Below the pieces are notes generated by a model. It saw only the letters and a list, made by a program, of their open reading frames with translations. It ran no database searches and had not been told where the DNA came from. A program made the position numbers and the translations under genes. DNA of 45,973 nt. Source: Candidatus Alloenteromonas pullicola. Lineage in GTDB: Bacteria > Bacillota_I > Bacilli_A > RFN20 > CAG-826. Position 1 is the stretch's first letter. Every line of letters starts with the position of its first letter. Shown piece after piece: positions 8,074 to 15,604 of the stretch. Location of the stretch: NCBI GenBank assembly GCA_018714785.1, contig DVMV01000005.1, positions 1 to 45,973 on the forward strand, given 5' to 3'.

Positions 8074-9051
8074 TTAGTCGTTTTGGAATAATGGGATGAA
8101 GCCGAGGCTTAGTTTCGCCCGGGCCCCGCTTAGGCTGTTGTCCGCGAGGGGGTCGAAGCCCTCGACGTAGAAGCTGATGGTGATTTTCTTGGCCTGGTGT
8201 GCCTCAAGCTGCAATAGCGGCTTGGCGGCGCTGCCCTGAGAGGAAGCGGCCCCGTCGTGGACGTAGGAAGAGAAGGATTCGTTGCTCTCTTTCGCGATTC
8301 CTTCGCCGTCTAGGTCGATCGACAGGCTTCCCGGCGCGGTTTTCTCTCCGTTGGGGTAGACGTGGCCTTCGTCTTGGATGTAGGTTGGCTCGCCTTGGTA
8401 ATCCCCGTATAGGACGTCTTTGCCGTCTTTTGAATCGGCATAGCCGTCGAAGTCGAGGTCGAGCGGGGCGGCGTAGGATATGCTGCGCCCCTCGTTGGCG
8501 AAGATGGTGGTGGTGCCGTCGAACGACATGGCGATCCGGCTGGCCTGCTCTATCCGCTTGAGGCTTCCGCTCTGTAGGCCCAAAGCCGTTTCCCGCTGGC
8601 GGTTGTAGTCCCCGTCCTCCTCAATGCCCGAGCCGTCCTCTAGGTAGACATAGCAGGACTCGCTCGACAGCAGATAGACGTCGAACTGGATGAATCCGCG
8701 GGAGGTTTCGGTGAAGTGCGGCGGGTCGGCGTAGAAGGTCGGAAGCTCCCCTTGGTTTCCCCCAAAGGCCGTGGTGACGGTGCTTATCGACGAGGGGATG
8801 TCGGGGTAATGGGCCTTCAGGATCGAGGAATCGACGTCTTGGTAGTAGGCGACGTCGCCGAGCAATGAGTTCGGCAGCCCGATCTTTATCTCGTCCTCGC
8901 CGGCGAAAGAAAAATCCAATCCCTGCACCTTCTGCGAGCTGCTTACCTCAAAGAAGGCGTAGGTCGCCGTCACGGATGAGGCCAAAGACAGCCCCATGCA
9001 GGCGGCTATGACGGCCAGATATACGCCAAGCCGGTTGCCTTTTCTTTCCAT
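8074..9051 (-). CDS. exported protein with SipW-type (TasA/camelysin-like) signal
   Basis: The 325-residue protein has a basic start and a hydrophobic segment (about 9-32) ending 'SSVTATYAFFEV'. This is the T-x-A-x-F pattern that follows the cleavage site in SipW substrates such as TasA and camelysin. The remainder is rich in Ser, Asp and Gly, has predicted beta character, and has no further membrane helix. The end 'SFYVEGFDPLA' followed by 'GARAKLSLGF' resembles the C-termini of its upstream neighbour and of the divergent TasA-like protein. It is probably a fibre or matrix subunit processed by the peptidase encoded three genes downstream. Confidence 0.75.
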   Translation of the reverse strand: MERKGNRLGVYLAVIAACMGLSLASSVTATYAFFEVSSSQKVQGLDFSFAGEDEIKIGLPNSLLGDVAYYQDVDSSILKAHYPDIPSSISTVTTAFGGNQGELPTFYADPPHFTETSRGFIQFDVYLLSSESCYVYLEDGSGIEEDGDYNRQRETALGLQSGSLKRIEQASRIAMSFDGTTTIFANEGRSISYAAPLDLDFDGYADSKDGKDVLYGDYQGEPTYIQDEGHVYPNGEKTAPGSLSIDLDGEGIAKESNESFSSYVHDGAASSQGSAAKPLLQLEAHQAKKITISFYVEGFDPLADNSLSGARAKLSLGFIPLFQND

Positions 9052-9055
9052 GAAA

Positions 9056-9982
9056 CTATGACTGGTATTCCAACGAGAACGTCATCGAGGCGCCTTCAGG
9101 TGCCTTTCCGCGGCATTCCGGATCGTATCCCTCCAGCCAGGCCACCAACGTGTACCTGACCGCCGCGCTCGGGGCGATGGTCATCCCCGATAGGTCGAAA
9201 ATCCTTCCTTTGGTGTCGAGGAAGGGGGTGCAGTATCCCGAGGATTTCTGGTTGTCGGTGCTCATCGGGTTCCTTCTTCCGCCCTCATCTTGGGAGAACT
9301 GCGAGATGCATTCCCTTACGTCGTCATCGCCCTCGCCGGTCCCGGCCGTGCGCGACTGAAGGCCATAGACGGTATAGTCGTGCGTCTGCTCGGCGCCCGG
9401 GAAGGTCAGCACGGGGTTGATGAAGACGGCCACGCGCAGATACTCGTAAGGCTCGATCGCCTCGTTGGTGGGGGATACGTAGTCGCTGACGTTGAGCGTG
9501 ACCCGGTAGGTCACCTCGTCGTCGGTCTTATTCCGTAGGTACCAGGTGTGCACGAGCGCGTAGTTGCGCCGACTGTCACCCTCCCCCTCGTAAAGCGAGT
9601 TCTCGCCCGAAAGCTGCGCGTTGGAATCGAAGCTGTCGATGTGGTTGAACACCTGACTGGCCGCGACCGGCTTGGCCTCGGATAGGCCCGATCCAAGCAT
9701 GGTTGAGGTCATGGGGCCATCGACCTCGTAGGATAGGCCCAGGCGATTTGAGAAATCGCGGGGGTCGATGGAGATGGTGAAGTTGCCGCTTACCCTTCCG
9801 AGGAAGGCGATGATCATGAGCATGGCCAAAACCGCGGCTGAGGTGGAGCCGACGGCGATGGCTATATTCCGCCTCTTCCTGCGCTTGGCGGCTTTCTCCG
9901 GCGTCAAAACGCCCTTCATGCCGATGGCGTCGATCTTAGGCAGGTCCTGCTTGACCTTTTTCTCTTTCTTCTTTTTGGGCAC
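9056..9982 (-). CDS. membrane-anchored surface protein, TasA-like ectodomain
   Basis: First gene of the riboswitch operon. I place the start at the GTG at 9982 because AAAGGA lies 10 bases upstream. An in-frame ATG at 10045 would add 21 residues but has no good ribosome site. From the GTG, about 38 residues of Lys/Arg-rich cytoplasmic sequence precede one membrane helix (about residues 39-62), then an extracellular domain of about 245 residues. The helix is not followed by a SipW cleavage pattern, so the protein probably stays anchored. The C-terminus contains 'YTLVAWLEGYDPECRG', a motif shared in form with the two SipW-type exported proteins. It could anchor or nucleate the fibre (inference). 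Confidence 0.7.
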   Translation of the reverse strand: MPKKKKEKKVKQDLPKIDAIGMKGVLTPEKAAKRRKRRNIAIAVGSTSAAVLAMLMIIAFLGRVSGNFTISIDPRDFSNRLGLSYEVDGPMTSTMLGSGLSEAKPVAASQVFNHIDSFDSNAQLSGENSLYEGEGDSRRNYALVHTWYLRNKTDDEVTYRVTLNVSDYVSPTNEAIEPYEYLRVAVFINPVLTFPGAEQTHDYTVYGLQSRTAGTGEGDDDVRECISQFSQDEGGRRNPMSTDNQKSSGYCTPFLDTKGRIFDLSGMTIAPSAAVRYTLVAWLEGYDPECRGKAPEGASMTFSLEYQS

Positions 9983-10000
9983 GGCTGAAAAATCCTTTTT

Positions 10001-10019
10001 CCGCCTATCATCAAGGCGG
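10001..10019 (-). promoter_or_regulatory. hairpin directly upstream of the operon's Shine-Dalgarno
   Basis: A perfect 6-bp stem CCGCCT / AGGCGG with a 7-base loop ends two bases before the AAAGGA site (9993-9998) of the first operon gene. It may take part in riboswitch-linked control of translation. The stem itself is not followed by a clean U-run, so it does not look like an intrinsic terminator. Confidence 0.35.
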
Positions 10020-10136
10020 GCGCTCCCTCTCCTCGGCCATACCATTGGAATCCATTCCCGGGGATTGGGGGCTTAGCCCTAGTGGAAGCAAGGAAAATGC
10101 AGCTCAGTTGCCCGCGGAGATGATCTCCTGCTTCCT

Positions 10137-10209
10137 GGGGTAACTGGCTGCCGTCTTTCGCTTAGGCCCTTTAGTTTTGCGCCGCCAGGTTTCCCTGGCT
10201 TTGCCTTTC
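10137..10209 (-). promoter_or_regulatory. c-di-GMP-I (GEMM-I) riboswitch aptamer heading the seven-gene operon
   Basis: On the minus strand: AAAGGCAAA, hairpin GCCAGG-GAAA-CCTGGC with a GNRA loop, GGCGCAAAACTAAAGGGCCT, a CCTAAG tetraloop-receptor-like segment, then GGCAGCCAGTTACC. All conserved GEMM-I blocks are present and nearly identical to the second copy at 1152-1224. The base before the conserved CAAA block indicates c-di-GMP rather than cGAMP specificity. About 150 bases of leader separate it from the first start codon. Confidence 0.93.
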
Positions 10210-10217
10210 ACGCCGCT

Positions 10218-10247
10218 ATTATTTGCCTTATCGCCGGTGCATGTCAA
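10218..10247 (-). promoter_or_regulatory. promoter of the c-di-GMP-controlled operon
   Basis: On the minus strand a consensus -35 TTGACA (10242-10247) and -10 AATAAT (10218-10223) are 18 bases apart. The predicted start, around 10210, coincides with the 5' edge of the riboswitch. Confidence 0.75.
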
Positions 10248-10304
10248 TAGCCGTGCGGGCAAAATAAAACGCCCGCGTGGGGCGATGGCGGTTGACGGGC
10301 CGGC

Positions 10305-10688
10305 CTATTTCTTGGTCGACTCCTCTTCCAGTTCCTTCAGCAGTTCCGCCTTGGCCTCTTCTTTCGCCTTCTCGGCGATGATCTTCCGCTCGGAGTCGCT
10401 TAGCTTGGATTCCCGCTTCAGGGCGAAGTAGACGAGGTAGACGATATCGACGGCCAGTATGAGCAGCAGGGGAAGGACTATCACGAGGAAGAAAACCGTC
10501 GCGTTGTTCTGGAAATACCCGATCATCGGGCCGTTTTCCGAAAGGTTGAGCTCTTTGTAGGTGGCCGGGAACTCCTCGGGGGAGTTGTAGGTGACGATCA
10601 CCAAGATCGATACGACCAGCCCGAATATTATGATCGCGGCCTCGGCTATGCCCGCCGCCCACAGCAGGATTTTCTTCTTTTTGTCCAT
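10305..10688 (-). CDS. small two-helix membrane protein of unknown function
   Basis: 127 residues with a Lys-rich start, membrane helices at about 8-32 and 64-90, a short polar loop between them, and a charged, probably coiled-coil C-terminal tail rich in Lys and Glu. I do not recognise a family. It is separately transcribed but lies between the c-di-GMP operon and the divergent TasA-like gene, and its charged cytoplasmic tail resembles those of other proteins at the locus. A role in the same surface system is possible but unproven. Confidence 0.65.
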   Translation of the reverse strand: MDKKKKILLWAAGIAEAAIIIFGLVVSILVIVTYNSPEEFPATYKELNLSENGPMIGYFQNNATVFFLVIVLPLLLILAVDIVYLVYFALKRESKLSDSERKIIAEKAKEEAKAELLKELEEESTKK

Positions 10689-10710
10689 GGCAAAGTCTTC
10701 TTTCGGGGTG

Positions 10711-10719
10711 ATATTAGCA
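10711..10719 (-). promoter_or_regulatory. extended -10 promoter of the small membrane protein
   Basis: Minus strand TGC-TAATAT forms an extended -10 with the TG motif. It lies 22 bases upstream of the ATG at 10688. The -35 region is weak. Confidence 0.5.
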
Positions 10720-10758
10720 CAAATACGGCAATTGACGAAGGAAATGGAAGATTGGTTG

Positions 10759-10788
10759 TTGAAAAATCACGTCGGTTCATTCTAGAAT
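10759..10788 (+). promoter_or_regulatory. promoter of the TasA-like gene
   Basis: -35 TTGAAA (10759-10764) and -10 TAGAAT (10783-10788) are 18 bases apart. It produces an unusually long leader of about 130 bases. Confidence 0.65.
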
Positions 10789-10791
10789 TAC

Positions 10792-10925
10792 CTCGCTTCG
10801 AAGGGAAACGAAGGCCGTGCCCGCGGCCGAGGCCTCCGAGGCGTTGCCCACATAGCGACGTAAGTCGAAAGCCATTGGAATCCGTTCGCTTGATGCAGTA
10901 AGCATCGCCGAAAGGAACTTTTTTC
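10792..10925 (+). promoter_or_regulatory. long structured 5' leader of the TasA-like gene
   Basis: The leader contains several hairpins: CTTCG/CGAAG near 10794-10815, GGCC/GGCC around 10813-10828, GCCTC/GAGGC around 10829-10841 and GATGC/GCATC around 10891-10905. The ribosome site AAGGA follows, then a run of six T before the ATG. It does not match the GEMM-I pattern. It may be an unrecognised regulatory RNA or simply a stabilising leader. Confidence 0.35.
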
Positions 10926-11801
10926 ATGAAAACCAAGAGCAAACTCTTACTAGCCCTCTCCGCCCTCACCGTCGGCACCGTTGCCGCTGGGGCGACCGGC
11001 ACCTATGCGTGGTTCACCGCCTCGCGCACCGCGACCATGAACATCACCAACATCACCGCCACCAACACCCGCGGCAATTTGAACATCGGCTACTTCGATC
11101 TCGAGGACTCCGCTACGGTCACCGGCAACACCACCAGCACCGTCGAACTAAGATCCGAGACCCCGCTATATGACGTCTCCTCCCGCGATGGCCAGATCTT
11201 CTACGCGCCTGTTTGGGGCACTGGGGATGAGCCCATCGCCTATAAGACCACTACTGAAGGCTATCTGACCTTCGGCATCGTCCTAAGCAACCAAGGCACC
11301 GATCCCATCAGCTGCTACTTCGATTCCGCCAATTCCTCGATAACCGGCAGCGGAAACGAGCCGCTGGCAAGGTGGACAAAAGTTGCCATCAACGCCCAGA
11401 AGAAAGGCACCCAGCAGCCGACGTCTTTCGGCACCAACGACATCACCACGCCCGGCCATTTCGTTTTCATGGAGAACACCAACGAGGATGAGGCCGGCAG
11501 CCTATCGAAATACATCACCGGGACCACGACTTCGGATACCGGCACTTATAGCGGCGGCGATCATTTCTTCACCACCGTGAAAGGCGTTGATGCGATGCCA
11601 ACCGACAACACGAACAACGAAGAGTTGGCCTGCTACCTCGGCGACATCGAAGGAACAACCGGGAGCAATTACCTATACGTCACCGTTGCCATCTGGATGG
11701 AAGGCGCGATTGTCCAAAACCAGAACGATGCCAGCGGCAAGACCATCAACATCAAATTGGCCTTCGGCGCCCTTGACGCCGATGCCGGCGTTGGCGCCTA
11801 A
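10926..11801 (+). CDS. TasA/camelysin-like secreted protein
   Basis: The 291-residue protein has an N-terminal basic and hydrophobic signal ending 'ATGTYAWFTASRT', the classic SipW-substrate motif (compare GGTFAYFSD in camelysin). The mature part is Thr/Asn/Gly-rich, low in charge, and fits a beta-sandwich fibre subunit. Near the C-terminus 'VTVAIWMEGAIVQNQN' resembles the endings of the two exported proteins across the divergent promoter region. It has its own promoter, a long leader and a strong terminator, so it is a stand-alone, probably highly expressed transcript. It is likely the main fibre or matrix protein matured by the SipW-like peptidase encoded at 3592-4377 (inference). Confidence 0.82.
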   Translation: MKTKSKLLLALSALTVGTVAAGATGTYAWFTASRTATMNITNITATNTRGNLNIGYFDLEDSATVTGNTTSTVELRSETPLYDVSSRDGQIFYAPVWGTGDEPIAYKTTTEGYLTFGIVLSNQGTDPISCYFDSANSSITGSGNEPLARWTKVAINAQKKGTQQPTSFGTNDITTPGHFVFMENTNEDEAGSLSKYITGTTTSDTGTYSGGDHFFTTVKGVDAMPTDNTNNEELACYLGDIEGTTGSNYLYVTVAIWMEGAIVQNQNDASGKTINIKLAFGALDADAGVGA

Positions 11802-11824
11802 TCTAGGCTGAACCACTCGCCAGC

Positions 11825-11852
11825 AAGCCGACCCCCACGGGCCGGCTTTTTT
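11825..11852 (+). terminator. intrinsic terminator after the TasA-like gene
   Basis: Stem AAGCCG (11825-11830) / CGGCTT (11843-11848) with an 11-base loop plus one extra base, followed by T residues to 11852. Confidence 0.85.
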
Positions 11853-11954
11853 CTTTGCAAAACCGATAACGATCAGCAAAAGGCTCGCAGAAGCGCTTTG
11901 TTTCGTTGGATATTCATCAGTCGGGAAACGTTTCCTGAATTACGCTTCGCGCCC

Positions 11955-11983
11955 TTCAATTAGGGATATGACAATAGTAAAAT
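11955..11983 (+). promoter_or_regulatory. promoter of the O-antigen-ligase-like gene
   Basis: -35-like TTCAAT (11955-11960), a 17-base spacer and -10 TAAAAT (11978-11983). The -10 ends 9 bases before the ATG, so the mRNA is predicted to have almost no leader. Confidence 0.55.
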
Positions 11984-11992
11984 ACGCCTACT

Positions 11993-14140
11993 ATGCATCG
12001 AAGGCGTATCGATTGGTCCATAGTCGGCGTCGGCAGGGCGAGGAAAGGCAACACCCCTTACCTGCTTTTGCTGCTTCTGGGGCTGATGTCGGTAAGCGTC
12101 GGGGCGTATTTCGAGGAGGCTATCGCCTTCTTCAACACCCCGAACTACGTCTTGATGGACGACGTTGAGTTCTTCCTGACCATGGCCGCCTGCCTGGCCT
12201 CGATGGCCTTGTTCCTGATCGTGGCCATCAGGAAGGGAAGCCTGAAGGCAAATTACCTATTCATCGGGCTGTTCGGCCTTTTGATCGCATCCAACGCGGT
12301 GGGGCTGTTGGCGTTCCCTTCCTCGATCGATGGCTTCACCCACCATCTAGACGGGACAAAGACGGCTTTCTCCTATTCCATTGATGCCATGGACCGGGTC
12401 AGGTTCATGATCCTTTTCGTGGTGGGCATGGGGTACCTGTATGTCCTGTTCTGCGTATTGCCTCAGCTGCTGAAGGACGGAAGGTCGCTGATGTTCCTCT
12501 TCTATGCCGCCGCCTTCGTGAGCTTCTTCGCCATCGCCTGGAGCATCGGCATGGAGTGGCCGATCTACGCCAAGTACTTCTCGATCAAAACCGAGGTCAC
12601 GGCTTCGGTGTACGTGAGCTCGTTCTTCTATAACCGCAACCTGTTCGGGATGATGCTGGTCATCGGCATCTGCTCGTTGATATTCATCCACAACCACCAT
12701 CCCCATTGGTGGAATTTCCTGCTCATCTCCATATTGTTCACCGAGCTCTTCTTCGTGATATCGAAGACCTCGATCCTCATCGCCTTGCTCGCGGCGTTCG
12801 CATTCTTGATCTACCGCTTCGTGCTGACCATCAGGCTGCATTGGCGGAGGAACCTCATCACGCTTTTCTTCTTCCTCGCCGCGCCTTTGGCGGTGTTCCT
12901 GCTCGGATTCTACAAGACCCTCGGCGAGAACTTCATCTTCTCCAAGATGGTCGATAACCTCCTCCTCGCCTTTGAGGGCACCGATGCCGGGTCGGTGAAG
13001 TCGCGCTTCGACATCTGGTATGCGAGCATTATGATGCTCTCCGATTCCCCCATAAGATGGATATTCGGCGTGGGGGAGAGCAACTTCGGGTACCTATTGG
13101 GGAAGATGTTCGATATTGACAAGCCGAGCGCCGGCGGAATCTTCTACGCCCACAACGGCTTCGTCCATGTCCTTTGCAGCGGGGGCGTCGTCCGCCTTGC
13201 CGTCTATCTGTTCCTGCTCGTCTATTTCCTTTATGTCGCCTTTAAGGCCTTCCGAAGGCATTCCAAATCCGCCTTCCCGTGCCTCGTCTTCTTCGTCGGC
13301 TTCCTGATTCACGGCATGGCCGAGAGCACCGCGTTCCTGATGACCGACACCAAGGCCTTCATGATCGTCTTGATGGCCTATGTGCCTCTACTGGCCGATT
13401 ACAACCGCTACGTCCTCAAGCGCCCGTTGGGCAGGCAGGAGGACTATGAGGCGGTCCGGGCCGAAGATTTGCTGTCGGTCAGGCCGCTATTGATCGCCTC
13501 TAGCTGCCTATCCATCGGGCTGGGCGCATTGCTCCCCATACTGCTGGGCCCCGTGGGGATATACCCTCACTCCAACATCGCCTTCCTTTCGGTTTACGGA
13601 ACCGTCGGCGGGGTTTGCCTGGGGCTTTCCTCGCTATCCCTCGGCAGGAAGGGCTGGGGATACGCCTATCTTGCGGGGATATTGGCCTACGTCGGGCTAT
13701 ACGTTGCCTTGGTTTTCTTCCCGAACGCCTTCTTTTTCGCCCTCGCGATCTCGTTGCAGGTCATATTCGGGGCCGCCGGGGCAATTTTGGGGCGGGGCAA
13801 GATGGCTGAGTGCGCCTTCCCCCTTGCCATGGCCGTCGCGCCCGTAGCCATAAGCTCCGCCATCGCCTTCCCGCTTGCCTATTGCCTTCATCTCAGCCTA
13901 TCGAGCTATGCCGCCTTGTTCGCGCTTTGCTATTTGCTTTACTTCGCTTGGCTCGCGGCCTTCCCGAGCCTGCTCGGCCCGCTCCCTATGGCCTATTTCC
14001 GGCTGGAGGGGAGGCTATCCATCGCCATCGAGATCCACGACTGGCGGTACATCGAGAAGTGCGGCCGGGTGTACATGAAACGGCGCAACCGGCGCGTCAA
14101 TCGCAGCAATAAGCGCCTCTCTAACGCATCTATGGCCTAG
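11993..14140 (+). CDS. O-antigen ligase / polysaccharide polymerase-like membrane protein
   Basis: The 715-residue protein has many hydrophobic segments, about 12 in the first 470 residues and several more in 495-680. The segment 'YAHNGFVHVLCSGGVVRLAV' matches the Wzy_C/O-antigen-ligase signature, where an H-N pair and a following Gly-rich helix mark the periplasmic loop and next helix. These proteins transfer or polymerise undecaprenyl-linked glycans on the outer face of the membrane. The extra C-terminal membrane block and basic tail are longer than in usual ligases. It is apparently leaderless and followed by a GC-rich hairpin. Its neighbour is the TasA-like gene, but the two are separated by a terminator. 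Confidence 0.75.
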   Translation: MHRRRIDWSIVGVGRARKGNTPYLLLLLLGLMSVSVGAYFEEAIAFFNTPNYVLMDDVEFFLTMAACLASMALFLIVAIRKGSLKANYLFIGLFGLLIASNAVGLLAFPSSIDGFTHHLDGTKTAFSYSIDAMDRVRFMILFVVGMGYLYVLFCVLPQLLKDGRSLMFLFYAAAFVSFFAIAWSIGMEWPIYAKYFSIKTEVTASVYVSSFFYNRNLFGMMLVIGICSLIFIHNHHPHWWNFLLISILFTELFFVISKTSILIALLAAFAFLIYRFVLTIRLHWRRNLITLFFFLAAPLAVFLLGFYKTLGENFIFSKMVDNLLLAFEGTDAGSVKSRFDIWYASIMMLSDSPIRWIFGVGESNFGYLLGKMFDIDKPSAGGIFYAHNGFVHVLCSGGVVRLAVYLFLLVYFLYVAFKAFRRHSKSAFPCLVFFVGFLIHGMAESTAFLMTDTKAFMIVLMAYVPLLADYNRYVLKRPLGRQEDYEAVRAEDLLSVRPLLIASSCLSIGLGALLPILLGPVGIYPHSNIAFLSVYGTVGGVCLGLSSLSLGRKGWGYAYLAGILAYVGLYVALVFFPNAFFFALAISLQVIFGAAGAILGRGKMAECAFPLAMAVAPVAISSAIAFPLAYCLHLSLSSYAALFALCYLLYFAWLAAFPSLLGPLPMAYFRLEGRLSIAIEIHDWRYIEKCGRVYMKRRNRRVNRSNKRLSNASMA

Positions 14141-14145
14141 CAATG

Positions 14146-14159
14146 CCCCCATTTGGGGG
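14146..14159. repeat. palindrome CCCCC-ATTT-GGGGG at the MFS promoter
   Basis: A perfect 5-bp GC stem with a 4-base loop, directly before the -10 of the next gene. It could be an operator lying in the promoter spacer or a weak terminator for the ligase gene, whose stop is at 14138-14140. There is no T-run. Confidence 0.4.
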
Positions 14160-14160
14160 A

Positions 14161-14166
14161 TAAAAT
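14161..14166 (+). promoter_or_regulatory. -10 element of the MFS transporter gene
   Basis: TAAAAT ends 7 bases before the ATG at 14174, predicting a leaderless transcript. No good -35 is seen. Confidence 0.5.
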
Positions 14167-14173
14167 CAAATAC

Positions 14174-15604
14174 ATGGCAGAGACAAAACCAAACGAAGCG
14201 GGACTTCCGCCCCTTAAGCTGAACTATAAGCGCACCCTCATCATCGGGTTCGCCTTCTTCGGCATACTGTTGCTATGGCAGGTATACGACTCCTGGTGCA
14301 GCCCGATGCTCACCGAGCTGTTCATGGAGGCGTTCCACACCGATGACGAGGAATCCGTCCAGTACCTGGTCGGCATCGTCATGGCTTTGGACAACCTAGC
14401 CGCCCTGATCATGCTGCCGATATTCGGCCACCTAAGCGACAAAACCCACACGAGGATTGGCAAGCGCATGCCATACATCTTGGTCGGCACCGCCGTATGC
14501 GCCATCGCCTTCCCATTCATACCGCTCGCATTCCATTTCCATAGCCTGGCCGGGCTGATCTCCACCATGGCCATCGTCGTTTTCTTCGCCATGATGTACC
14601 GCAACCCGGCGGTCGCCCTCATGCCGGACATCACCCCGAAGCCGCTGCGCTCGAAAGCCAACGGCATCATCAACATCATGGGCTATATCGGCGGGGCCTG
14701 CGCCACCTTGATGGGCATCTTCTGCGTCTTCACCGACTACCTCAAGGACTACAACAGTGGCAATCCGAGCATCTGGATCATCGAGACCCCCTTCCTGGTG
14801 GCCTCCGCCCTGATGATAATCTCGGCCGCGGTCCTCTTCTTCAAGATAAAGGAGAACAAGCTCGCCCGCGACCTGGCGGAGGAGATGAATAGGGGCGAGA
14901 TGGAGTCGCAGTCGGTAGACAAGGTCGACGACGACGCCCCGATGAGCAGGGCGAACAAGATCATGCTCTGGCTCATACTCGGGGCCGAGTTCCTCTGGTT
15001 CATGGCCGACAACGGCATCTCCACCTTCCTGAACAACTACACCATCTACTACCTGCGCTGCGAGTCGTCCAACTCGATGATACTGACCATCGCCGGCGGG
15101 GCGGCCTCGGTCATCGGCTTCCTCGTGGGCGGCATCCTCGCCGGGAAGATCGGCAGGAAATGGACCGTCATGCTTGGGCTTTCCCTGACCGCCGCCGGGC
15201 TGCTCATCTGGGTTCTATGCGGGTTCGCGATCCCGCCGAAGGACGTCCCGCAGGGCGAGTTCAACCCCTTCCCGATCTACCTCTACGCCGTCTGGGTGAT
15301 GAAGGGCTTCGGGATGTCGCTGGTCCACGTCAACTCCTACCCGATGGTCGTCGAGCTATGCTCCTCGAAGAAGGTCGGGGCCTTCACCGGCTACTACTAC
15401 GCCTCCTCGATGGCGGCGCAGACCGTCACGCCCTGCCTCATCGGCTTGCTGCTATTGAACGAGGGCTTCTCCTTCGGATACCTTCCGGTCTACGCCTTCT
15501 CGGCGGTCCTGGGCGCCTTGATCGTTTTCCTCTTCGTCAAGAACGTGAAGCTGAGCAAAACCAAGATCGCCAAGGGCCTCGAATCGCTTGGGGGTGAGGA
15601 TTAG
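14174..15604 (+). CDS. MFS transporter, GPH/sucrose-type sugar:cation symporter-like
   Basis: The 476-residue protein has twelve predicted membrane helices. The loop 2-3 signature 'GHLSDKTHTRIGKRMPYILV' fits the GPH/SLC45-like branch of the major facilitator superfamily (GxLSDRT.T..GRR.P). A hydrophilic loop of about 45 residues splits the two halves. Sugar uptake is likely and the substrate cannot be read from the sequence; the nearby Leloir and malQ genes make galactosides or maltosides candidates. I chose the ATG at 14174, which is preceded by a -10 element, over an upstream in-frame TTG. Its stop overlaps the GTG of the next gene by one base. Confidence 0.82.
   Translation: MAETKPNEAGLPPLKLNYKRTLIIGFAFFGILLLWQVYDSWCSPMLTELFMEAFHTDDEESVQYLVGIVMALDNLAALIMLPIFGHLSDKTHTRIGKRMPYILVGTAVCAIAFPFIPLAFHFHSLAGLISTMAIVVFFAMMYRNPAVALMPDITPKPLRSKANGIINIMGYIGGACATLMGIFCVFTDYLKDYNSGNPSIWIIETPFLVASALMIISAAVLFFKIKENKLARDLAEEMNRGEMESQSVDKVDDDAPMSRANKIMLWLILGAEFLWFMADNGISTFLNNYTIYYLRCESSNSMILTIAGGAASVIGFLVGGILAGKIGRKWTVMLGLSLTAAGLLIWVLCGFAIPPKDVPQGEFNPFPIYLYAVWVMKGFGMSLVHVNSYPMVVELCSSKKVGAFTGYYYASSMAAQTVTPCLIGLLLLNEGFSFGYLPVYAFSAVLGALIVFLFVKNVKLSKTKIAKGLESLGGED

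Noticed and set aside
1-11900. Prophage or integrative element origin of the riboswitch locus
   Set aside because: No integrase, transposase, attachment repeats or phage genes are visible, and base composition and codon use look like the rest of the window.
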